10,781 bases of DNA from Prevotellaceae bacterium (GTDB taxonomy: Bacteria > Bacteroidota > Bacteroidia > Bacteroidales > Bacteroidaceae). Each line of letters opens with the position of its first letter. Position 1 is the stretch's first letter. Shown in pieces: positions 1 through 5,146 of this stretch. Made by a program: the position numbers and the translations under genes. The DNA lies in NCBI GenBank assembly GCA_022508635.1, contig JAFLUV010000076.1:1-10781 (forward strand), read 5' to 3'. A model generated the notes under the pieces. It worked only from the letters and a program-made list of their open reading frames with translations. It was not told the origin of the DNA and did no database searches.

Positions 1-44
1 ACAATGTAACAATGTCACATTTTCGAGCGTGCGGCGTGTGTGTG

Positions 45-935
45 CTATCGGTTGTGCTGGACGGCACGGAAGTAGCCTACGCTTTCGGCAATGCCGATGA
101 AGGGGTCGGACATGTCTTTCTCGTATTCCAAGCTGACGGAACCCTTGTAACCAACTTTTCGCAAGGTCTGGATAAAGAGCGGAAAGTCAATGATGCCGCG
201 TCCTAACTCGGAGGCTTTGCCATCTTTTGTGGGTGCGGTGACATCTTTGAGGTGTATGTCAAAGACGCGAGAAGCGTAACGCTTCAGGTCGCGGATTGAG
301 TCACTGCCGTAGCGCAGGTTGTGACCAATGTCAAGACACATTCCCAAGCGTGCATCACGGTTCTTGACATCATCCCAGATGGAAGTTGCGTCAGGGTAAA
401 GTGAGAGATCGGGACCATGAAGATGAATTGCAAAACGGATGTTCGTCTCACGCACTTTTTGCTCTATACGGTCGAGAACCTCGTAATTGGGACTTGTGTC
501 GCCCCACACTCCGGGTACGCCAACCACCAAGTCAACTCCTACACGCTGTGCGTAGGCAAAGGCACGGTCGACGGCAGCTACATCTTTCATGTAGATAGGC
601 CCGACGCCGTAGCCCACGACGTTGGCAGCAGCAAGTTTCTCCTTGAAAGCAGTAATTTGCGCGGCATCCGCGTCAAGCGGCAAATGAAAATCCTTAATGC
701 AGAGGTAGTGTACATCTATTTTCTGCATGAAGGCAAGGGTTGTGTCCAAGTCGAACTTGTTGAACGTAAAGCCTGCCATGCCCAGATGAAAAAGATCTTC
801 ACGGACGGGATACTTGATGGTCGAATTACCCTTCCGTGGCTTTTTCGTCTGTTCTGCCTTTGCCAAAGCGAGGGTGGGGGAGGCGAGGAAAGCTGCGCCC
901 GCCAGTGTGCTACGGAGAAACGTTCTGCGTCTCAT
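45..935 (-). CDS. Tat-exported sugar phosphate isomerase/epimerase-like TIM-barrel protein
   Basis: A 296-residue protein of the xylose-isomerase-like TIM-barrel superfamily (AP endonuclease 2 family), whose members isomerise or epimerise sugars or related polyols at a divalent metal. The N-terminus MRRRTFLRS followed by a hydrophobic stretch to about residue 25 (ALA-K) reads as a twin-arginine signal, so export of a folded protein to the periplasm is likely. Visible barrel motifs are HLHGP (171-175), CLDIGH (200-205), DIHLKD (226-231) and SLEYE (268-272). D202, H228 and E270 are plausible metal ligands. Length fits the family. The ATG at 935 begins directly with the Tat motif. It lies 55 bases downstream of an ECF sigma gene on the same strand, so the two may be co-transcribed. 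I saw no convincing promoter in the gap; a TAATATTG near 965-975 is one mismatch from the -7 consensus. The substrate cannot be told from sequence. Confidence 0.85.
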   Translation of the reverse strand: MRRRTFLRSTLAGAAFLASPTLALAKAEQTKKPRKGNSTIKYPVREDLFHLGMAGFTFNKFDLDTTLAFMQKIDVHYLCIKDFHLPLDADAAQITAFKEKLAAANVVGYGVGPIYMKDVAAVDRAFAYAQRVGVDLVVGVPGVWGDTSPNYEVLDRIEQKVRETNIRFAIHLHGPDLSLYPDATSIWDDVKNRDARLGMCLDIGHNLRYGSDSIRDLKRYASRVFDIHLKDVTAPTKDGKASELGRGIIDFPLFIQTLRKVGYKGSVSLEYEKDMSDPFIGIAESVGYFRAVQHNR

Positions 936-990
936 GATAATGTCATTGTTTCATGAATGGGTTGGACACTCAATATTATATATATGTGTA

Positions 991-1581
991 TCAGCCTACC
1001 TGGCTGAATTTCCATTGTCGGGTGAGTTTACGCAGGTTAATAAGGGCATAGCGCATGCGTCCGAGTGCCGTGTTGATGCTTACGCCTGTCTTCTGTGCTA
1101 TCTCTTTGAAGGAGAGGTCGTCGTAGAAACGCAGCAGGATGACTTCGCGCTGGGTCTCTGGCAGATAATCAAGCATACGGCGGATGTCCTTGCGTGTCTG
1201 GCGATCGATGATTTTGTCTTCGTGTGTCGTTTCGCTCAAGCAGAGACTGTTTAGTACCTTGGGCTTTATCTGATTTTCGCGGACAGTCTTCGTTGTCTCG
1301 CTCTCACGACTCTTGTCAATAACGAGGTTGTGTGCGATGCGGGCAAGCCAGGCACTGAACTTGCCGTTCGTCTGATAGCGGTGCGAGCGGATTGCCACAA
1401 TGGCACGCGAGAAGGTTTCCTGGAAGAAATCGTTAGCCTCATCACTGTCCTTTACCAAAAACATGATGTAGGAATAAATATAATTCTTATGACGTTCAAG
1501 CAGGATGTCGAACGCACTGTCATTGCCTTCCTCGTACAATTTAACCAACTCATGGTCGGTCATTGCGGATAATGTATTCAT
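991..1581 (-). CDS. ECF-type RNA polymerase sigma factor
   Basis: A 196-residue sigma-70 family protein of the extracytoplasmic-function class, directing RNA polymerase to a specific promoter set. Region 2 spans about residues 23-92, with the core-binding and -10-melting part around DEANDFFQETFSRAI and FSAWLARIAHNLVIDKSR. Region 4 spans about 132-185, with LPETQREVILLRF leading into the helix-turn-helix FKEIAQKTGVSINTALGRM. No region 1.1 or 3 is present, as expected for ECF factors. The ATG at 1581 is the first start and a good one for the family. A housekeeping-type promoter lies about 80 bases upstream. No anti-sigma gene adjoins it; the next gene on the strand is the exported TIM-barrel protein. 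A 6-bp hairpin (991-1007) overlaps the stop codon but has no U-tract. The regulon is unknown. Confidence 0.93.
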   Translation of the reverse strand: MNTLSAMTDHELVKLYEEGNDSAFDILLERHKNYIYSYIMFLVKDSDEANDFFQETFSRAIVAIRSHRYQTNGKFSAWLARIAHNLVIDKSRESETTKTVRENQIKPKVLNSLCLSETTHEDKIIDRQTRKDIRRMLDYLPETQREVILLRFYDDLSFKEIAQKTGVSINTALGRMRYALINLRKLTRQWKFSQVG

Positions 1582-1661
1582 TACGTCTCAAAGTGATGTT
1601 TTGGAGTAATGTTGTTCTATAGGCAATCAGTTTTTAGTGCGTAAGTATTGAATAACAGATG

Positions 1662-1693
1662 CAAAGTACGAGTTTTTTCTCAATATATGCAAA
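1662..1693 (-). promoter_or_regulatory. Bacteroidetes-type promoter for the ECF sigma gene
   Basis: Read on the minus strand, TTTG (1693-1690) is separated by 21 bases from TACTTTG (1668-1662). This matches the Bacteroidetes housekeeping pattern TTTG-N19-21-TAnnTTTG, except that the -7 box has one base fewer between TA and TTTG. Transcription would start near 1655, leaving a leader of about 75 bases before the sigma ATG at 1581. Seen by eye only. Confidence 0.55.
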
Positions 1694-1765
1694 TTTCTCT
1701 TAAACTATTTGTCATTTCGCGACGATTTATTTTCGTACCGGACGTGTATTTCGCGCAAAAAGACG

Positions 1766-1773
1766 TACCTTTG
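1766..1773 (+). promoter_or_regulatory. Bacteroidetes -7 element upstream of mazG
   Basis: TACCTTTG is an exact match to the TAnnTTTG -7 consensus, 46 bases before the mazG ATG. I found no good TTTG at the expected -33 distance. The same octamer occurs ahead of the MATE and mmdA genes in this window, which strengthens the call. It diverges from the sigma-gene promoter at 1662-1693. Confidence 0.6.
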
Positions 1774-1819
1774 TGCAGAATTTTGTTAAGAATCAAGGTT
1801 TAGGGAAAGAAAAGGGATT

Positions 1820-2617
1820 ATGCATACGAAAGAAGAAAAGATGCAGGCGTTCGGACGGCTGCTTGACGTGATGGATAACCTAAGGGAGAAATGTCCTTGG
1901 GACAATAAACAAACTAACGAAAGTTTGCGCCCAAATACTATAGAGGAAACCTTTGAGCTTTGCGAAGCTCTCCTGAACGATGACGTTCCCAACATAGAAA
2001 AGGAGTTAGGCGACGTGTTGCTCCATGTCGTCTTTTATGCAAAGATAGGCAGCGAAAAACAACAATTTGACATTGCTGACGTTTGCAACAAGCTTTGCGA
2101 CAAGCTTATCTTCCGTCATCCTCACGTCTATGGTGATGCGGTTGCACGGACGGCAGGCGAAGTGGTTAATGCATGGGAGCAGATTAAGCAGAAAGAAAAG
2201 GATGGCAACAAGACTGTGCTTGGCGGTGTCCCCAAGTCGCTGCCGTCGGTCATTAAGGCATATCGCATTCAGGACAAGGCACGTGCCGTCGGTTTCGACT
2301 GGGAGAAGAAGGAGGATGTTTGGGACAAAGTGCGCGAAGAACTCGGTGAACTCCAGGCAGAGCTGGTACATGAGGACAACCTCGAAAGGCAGACCGAGGA
2401 GTATGGTGATTTCCTGTTCAGCCTTATCAATGTTGCCCGCTTGTATCACATTAATCCGGACAATGCCCTTGAATACACGAACCAGAAGTTTATCCGCCGT
2501 TTCAACTACGTGGAACAGAAGGCAAAAGATCTGGGGCTGCAATTAAAAGAGATGACTCTGGCACAGATGGATGCTTTCTGGAACGAAGCTAAAAAGGCAG
2601 AACAGCAGCAGGAATAG
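1820..2617 (+). CDS. mazG: Nucleoside triphosphate pyrophosphohydrolase MazG
   Basis: A 265-residue MazG, close to the roughly 263 residues of the E. coli protein. The family hydrolyses (d)NTPs to the monophosphate and pyrophosphate in the cytoplasm, as housecleaning and in control of the nutritional-stress response. Two MazG domains are present. The N-terminal one has CPWDNKQT (25-32), the metal-binding EETFE (42-46) and ELGD (62-65). The C-terminal one has REELGE (172-177) and EEYGD (193-197), followed by the conserved NALEYTNQKFIRRF (215-228). The E-x-x-E / E-x-x-D acidic clusters are intact in both. The ATG at 1820 is preceded by a purine-rich stretch and, 46 bases up, a TACCTTTG promoter element. 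The gene stands alone on its strand, divergent from a sigma gene and convergent with the Spy-like gene. Confidence 0.95.
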   Translation: MHTKEEKMQAFGRLLDVMDNLREKCPWDNKQTNESLRPNTIEETFELCEALLNDDVPNIEKELGDVLLHVVFYAKIGSEKQQFDIADVCNKLCDKLIFRHPHVYGDAVARTAGEVVNAWEQIKQKEKDGNKTVLGGVPKSLPSVIKAYRIQDKARAVGFDWEKKEDVWDKVREELGELQAELVHEDNLERQTEEYGDFLFSLINVARLYHINPDNALEYTNQKFIRRFNYVEQKAKDLGLQLKEMTLAQMDAFWNEAKKAEQQQE

Positions 2618-2667
2618 CTCTGTTTTTAGGCACTTAAGTGTTATTCAGGCAAAACACAAATAAAAAA

Positions 2668-2702
2668 AAGAAGAGTAGAAATGTGAAAATTCTACTCTTC
2701 TT
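2668..2702 (-). terminator. Rho-independent terminator of the sigma/anti-sigma/Spy-like operon
   Basis: A perfect 13-bp stem (2668-2680 with 2690-2702) encloses a 9-base loop. On the plus strand it is preceded by a run of eight A (2662-2669). Read on the minus strand the hairpin is therefore followed by a U-tract, the classic intrinsic terminator for the gene ending at 2737. In the plus direction only two U follow the stem, so stopping of mazG transcripts here would be weaker. Confidence 0.85.
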
Positions 2703-2736
2703 GATAAACAATCTTTTACCCTGAACACTAATTTTT

Positions 2737-3207
2737 CTATTTGTCGGTTTTCTGTTCGTGTCCTTTTGGACGTGGCGTATCGCGCCTAAATCCTTCCAGC
2801 ATTTCTCTGTGGAATTTATCTTCGGCTTGCATCGCTGCATAGACCTTACGCGGCGACACATTCTCGCACATTTTCTTGTAATAGGTGACCTTAATGCTTG
2901 CCATCTCAACTTCCAAGTCTGTTATCTTCTGAATGACGAGGGTAAAGTCCTTATCGCTGGCGTTATTGTTCGGCGCATCCTTTTTCAGCTGGAAAATTTC
3001 GCGTTGCAATTTGCGCTGCTTGTCCTTCATCTCGTGGTAAGTGGGGTAGAAGGCTTGTGCTTCGGCAGAGGTGAAGCCCGCTTTTGTCGTGATGAAGTTC
3101 TCAAGTTTTGCCTTGAATTCTTCAGGGTTGAACTTGTCACGACGAGGCTGAGCTGCCAAGATTGTGCTCAGAGCAAGTGTACAGATAAGTAATACTGTCT
3201 TTTTCAT
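2737..3207 (-). CDS. Secreted Spy/CpxP-like helical protein, possible periplasmic sensor or chaperone
   Basis: A 156-residue protein with a clear signal peptide (MKKTVLLICTLALSTILAAQ, cleavage near residue 19). The mature part is highly charged and almost wholly helical. FTSAEAQAFYPTYHEMKDKQRKLQREI (45-71) resembles the LTxxQ helix region of Spy/CpxP/CnrX-type periplasmic proteins. A second long helix lies around 86-140 and the tail is basic. Spy and CpxP bind unfolded proteins, and CnrX and ZraP sense metal; which applies here cannot be told. No His/Met-rich metal cluster is evident. It is the last gene of a three-gene unit, 42 bases after the membrane anti-sigma candidate, and has a good Shine-Dalgarno AAGGAG six bases before its ATG. 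The terminator at 2668-2702 follows. The family assignment rests on fold-like pattern and context, not strong motifs. Confidence 0.75.
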   Translation of the reverse strand: MKKTVLLICTLALSTILAAQPRRDKFNPEEFKAKLENFITTKAGFTSAEAQAFYPTYHEMKDKQRKLQREIFQLKKDAPNNNASDKDFTLVIQKITDLEVEMASIKVTYYKKMCENVSPRKVYAAMQAEDKFHREMLEGFRRDTPRPKGHEQKTDK

Positions 3208-3213
3208 TCTTGT

Positions 3214-3219
3214 CTCCTT
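3214..3219 (-). promoter_or_regulatory. Shine-Dalgarno of the Spy-like gene
   Basis: On the minus strand AAGGAG sits six bases before the ATG at 3207. Canonical Shine-Dalgarno sites are uncommon in Bacteroidetes, and most starts in this window lack one, so this fixes the start and may mark strong translation. Confidence 0.7.
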
Positions 3220-3249
3220 AATGTTCTACGTTTGTGTTCTTTCCTTTCT

Positions 3250-3600
3250 CTATTCTACTTCTGTTAAGTAGGAAGCGATGCTCATGTTGTCTATCATTGA
3301 GTAGTTCAAAGCCTCCTCAATGTACTGTATGTCAACGGATTCTGCTATTGTGTCATTTTCAGTGTGTCCTAAGAACATGCCTCCTGTCCACATGCAGCCG
3401 ACAAACATGGCTGCTACTGCCCATCGCCAAATCATGCGTCGCCTACGGCGTTGTGCTATGCGGTTCATTACGCGCGACGGCAGTTCCTTAAAGTATCCGT
3501 CCGGAGTCGTGAATGGCGTTTCTGTTCCGAAACGTTCGACGAGTTTCGTTTCCAGCGCGTCAGTGTTAAAATCTGTTGTCTTCATACCTATTTGATGCAT
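3250..3600 (-). CDS. Single-pass membrane protein, candidate anti-sigma factor
   Basis: A 116-residue protein with one membrane segment at about residues 57-78 (IWRWAVAAMFVGCMWTGGMFLG), preceded by five arginines (51-55). The positive-inside rule puts the first 56 residues in the cytoplasm and the last 36 or so in the periplasm. The cytoplasmic part includes TPDGYFKELPSRVMNRIAQ (32-50). The periplasmic tail ends in an amphipathic acidic helix, YIEEALNYSMIDNMSIASYL. It is encoded 15 bases after the ECF sigma gene and before a Spy/CpxP-like protein. Context and topology suggest a small anti-sigma factor comparable to CnrY. No zinc-binding HxxxCxxC anti-sigma motif is present, so this is inference. 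An alternative ATG at 3585 (MKTTDF) would shorten it by five residues. AAGGAG at 3603-3608 is only two bases from the first ATG and 17 from the second, so the start is undecided. Confidence 0.75.
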   Translation of the reverse strand: MHQIGMKTTDFNTDALETKLVERFGTETPFTTPDGYFKELPSRVMNRIAQRRRRRMIWRWAVAAMFVGCMWTGGMFLGHTENDTIAESVDIQYIEEALNYSMIDNMSIASYLTEVE

Positions 3601-3602
3601 TT

Positions 3603-3608
3603 CTCCTT
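3603..3608 (-). promoter_or_regulatory. Shine-Dalgarno-like site of the anti-sigma candidate
   Basis: AAGGAG on the minus strand lies between the sigma stop codon and the ATGs at 3600 and 3585. Its spacing is off for both (2 and 17 bases). It is the second AAGGAG in this operon. Confidence 0.45.
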
Positions 3609-3615
3609 AGAAGGT

Positions 3616-4155
3616 TTAATCAATACTCTTAAAAAAGTCCGTTATTTTTCTGACGGCATGATGGTAGGAGGCTTTGAGAGCTCCTACGCTTGTGTCAAGC
3701 AGCTCGCTCATGTCTTCGTATTTCATTCCGTCGAAATACTTCAAGTTGAAAACGAGACGCTGTTTGTCAGGTAAGCTGCTGATCGCTTCTTGGAACTGTC
3801 GTTGTACCTCGTTGCCGTCAAAGTGGTGGTCTGCGGCAAGTGTGCCAGCAATGCTTCCCTCTTTTTGTTCGAGACTGATAGTCTGTTTCTTTTTTGCCAA
3901 ATGATTGAGCGATTCGTTGATGGCGATTCGGAAAATCCAGGTTCGAATGCGCGATTCCTGCCGGAAGCTGCCGATGGCTTCCCATGCCTTGATGAAAGTA
4001 TTTTGCAGGACATCGTCGGCATCTTCGTGCGAGAGCACCATGCGACGAATCTGCCAATAGAGGGGTTCTTGGTATTCACGCACTAAACGCGTGAAAGCGG
4101 CCTCTTTGGTAGAAGGGTCGGTTAATTGCTGAAAAAGTGCTTTCTCGTCTATCAT
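3616..4155 (-). CDS. ECF-type RNA polymerase sigma factor
   Basis: A 179-residue ECF sigma factor. Region 2 covers about residues 20-90: FTRLVREYQEPLYWQIRR, then HEDADDVLQNTFIKAWEAI and the promoter-melting TWIFRIAINESLNHLAKKK. Region 4 covers about 120-172: AISSLPDKQRLVFNLKYFDGMKYEDMSELL, then the helix-turn-helix recognition helix TSVGALKASYHHAVRKI. The start at 4155 is the only sensible ATG. It heads a tight unit with a membrane protein (15 bases away) and a secreted Spy-like protein, the usual layout for an anti-sigma-controlled envelope-responsive sigma factor. I see no TAnnTTTG in the 77 bases upstream, so it may use its own ECF-type promoter or be read through from the gene at 4233-4538. 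It is clearly different in sequence from the other sigma factor at 991-1581. Confidence 0.93.
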   Translation of the reverse strand: MIDEKALFQQLTDPSTKEAAFTRLVREYQEPLYWQIRRMVLSHEDADDVLQNTFIKAWEAIGSFRQESRIRTWIFRIAINESLNHLAKKKQTISLEQKEGSIAGTLAADHHFDGNEVQRQFQEAISSLPDKQRLVFNLKYFDGMKYEDMSELLDTSVGALKASYHHAVRKITDFFKSID

Positions 4156-4232
4156 TTCTAACTATTAGACAAGATTTGCTGAAAAAGGTTTAGTTGTGTG
4201 GGGATTGAAGCGGAAATGCCGCACAAAATGTC

Positions 4233-4538
4233 TTATTGTACGGAGATTTTACGTACAATCTTGCCGACCTTAACTAAGTAGCAACCTTTCGGAAGGTTCA
4301 GTGCAAAGGTCTTGTCATCCGAATCAATACGAATGGAAGCAACCTTCGTGCCTGTCAAGTTAAAGACTTCCATAACTTCACCATTGGCACTGACGATGTG
4401 TACGTTGCCACCAACAATACTGAGCACCATGCCCGACATACTGACCTCAATACCGTCATGATCAGTTTGTGCCAGCATGGATACGGACGGCATAAAAACC
4501 ATCGTCAGGATGAACACTATGATGAAAATTCTCTTCAT
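4233..4538 (-). CDS. Small secreted protein consisting mostly of a type IX (Por) sorting-like domain
   Basis: A 101-residue protein with a signal peptide (MKRIFIIVFI to about A23, MLA before QTDHDG). The mature part of about 78 residues is nearly all a C-terminal-sorting-like beta domain. It contains EVFNLTGTKVASI (57-69) and ALNLPKGCYLVKVGKIVRKISV (79-100), matching the pattern (V-Y-N-x-x-G-x-x-V ... L-x-x-G-x-Y-x-V-K-V) of type IX secretion CTDs. In known cargo this domain follows a large effector region; here nothing precedes it. The ATG at 4538 was preferred over an upstream TTG (4559) because it starts the signal peptide and the TTG lies inside the -7 box. It has its own promoter and lies 77 bases upstream of the sigma operon. 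Function is unknown. It could be exported by type IX secretion or simply be a small periplasmic protein of the same fold. Confidence 0.78.
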   Translation of the reverse strand: MKRIFIIVFILTMVFMPSVSMLAQTDHDGIEVSMSGMVLSIVGGNVHIVSANGEVMEVFNLTGTKVASIRIDSDDKTFALNLPKGCYLVKVGKIVRKISVQ

Positions 4539-4556
4539 TTTATATAGAATTCGTTG

Positions 4557-4588
4557 CAAAGATAATCTATTTCCATTATTCTTGCAAG
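4557..4588 (-). promoter_or_regulatory. Promoter of the orphan sorting-domain gene
   Basis: On the minus strand a CTTG (4588-4585) is followed after 20 bases by TATCTTTG (4564-4557), an exact TAnnTTTG -7 element. The start would fall near 4551, giving a leader of about 13 bases to the ATG at 4538. With no clear terminator after that gene, the promoter could also feed the sigma/anti-sigma/Spy-like genes. Confidence 0.65.
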
Positions 4589-4595
4589 TTTTTGT

Positions 4596-4615
4596 CGTTT
4601 AAAAACACTTAAACG
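4596..4615. repeat. Interrupted palindrome upstream of the 4557-4588 promoter
   Basis: CGTTTAA (4596-4602) and TTAAACG (4609-4615) form a perfect 7-bp inverted repeat around six bases. It is not followed by a U-tract in either direction, so it is a poor terminator. It sits about 45-65 bases upstream of the predicted start of the sorting-domain gene, a position suited to an activator site, in the gap after the phosphodiesterase gene. Confidence 0.4.
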
Positions 4616-4654
4616 TGCGAAAAAGTTTTGTTTGTAGGGATTGTAGAGCTTTGA

Positions 4655-5146
4655 TTACCGGGGTATTTCGATGATTTCAAGATTGGTGAAGTTCCCGTTA
4701 TCGACGGTGAAGCGAACGAGGGTACGTACCTGATGCCAGCCTTGCAAACCTGCGGCTCCGGGATTAATGTGTAGCAGGCCAAGCTTCTGGTCGTATAGTA
4801 CTTTTAAGATGTGGCTGTGTCCCGAGATAAAGAGTTTGGGCGGTCGCTCGATGATTTGCTTCCGGATGCGTAGGTCGTAATGGCCAGGATAGCCTCCGAT
4901 GTGCGTCATGAGTATGTCGGCACCCTCGCACGTCCAGCGGAGCTTTTCTGTGTAGAGCCGTCGCAGGTCGCCGCCGTCGCAGTTGCCATAGACGGCCTTT
5001 AGCGGACGAAACTCTTGCAGGCGCATTGCCAGTTCGAGCGAACCGATATCACCGGCATGCCATATCTCGTCGCACGCCTCGAAGTGTCGCAGGTAGCGGT
5101 CGTCCCAATAAGCGTGGGTGTCACTGAGTAGTCCGATGCGTTTCAC
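4655..5146 (-). CDS. YfcE/MJ0936-type metallophosphoesterase
   Basis: A 163-residue calcineurin-like phosphoesterase of the small YfcE/MJ0936/YsnB group (164-184 residues), cytoplasmic phosphodiesterases that use two metal ions. All five metal-site motifs are visible: SDTH near the N-terminus, GDIG, GNCD (in place of GNHD), the isolated THIGG histidine, and GHSH near the C-terminal third, followed by NPGAAG. Natural substrates are generally unknown for the group. The start is taken as GTG at 5146 because the conserved beta strand KRIGLLSDTH follows at once. An earlier in-frame GTG at 5212 would add 22 residues lying in the MATE coding region. With the GTG at 5146 it overlaps the end of the MATE gene by 26 bases, suggesting translational coupling. 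Confidence 0.9.
   Translation of the reverse strand: MKRIGLLSDTHAYWDDRYLRHFEACDEIWHAGDIGSLELAMRLQEFRPLKAVYGNCDGGDLRRLYTEKLRWTCEGADILMTHIGGYPGHYDLRIRKQIIERPPKLFISGHSHILKVLYDQKLGLLHINPGAAGLQGWHQVRTLVRFTVDNGNFTNLEIIEIPR
5108..5122 (+). repeat. 15-bp direct repeat, copy 1 (3' side of the MATE gene)
   Basis: ATAAGCGTGGGTGTC occurs here and exactly once more at 6603-6617 in the same orientation. This copy overlaps the MATE stop codon and, on the minus strand, encodes the DTHAY part of the phosphodiesterase metal motif. The flanking bases do not match. Confidence 0.6.

Noticed and set aside
1..19. Near-repeat ACAATGT-A-ACAATGT and partial palindrome at the window edge
   Set aside because: Short and cut by the edge; it may belong to the regulatory region of a gene outside the window, but nothing can be supported.
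991..1007. Small hairpin TCAGCC-N5-GGCTGA over the first sigma gene's stop codon
   Set aside because: Only six base pairs and no U-tract, so not a supportable terminator.
2631..2640. Palindrome CACTTAAGTG after mazG
   Set aside because: Ten bases in an AT-rich spacer, no loop and no poly-U; the real terminator is the hairpin just downstream.
4210..4222. GCGG-AAATG-CCGC hairpin between the sorting-domain gene and the sigma gene
   Set aside because: Four base pairs without a U-tract; too short to call a terminator or attenuator.
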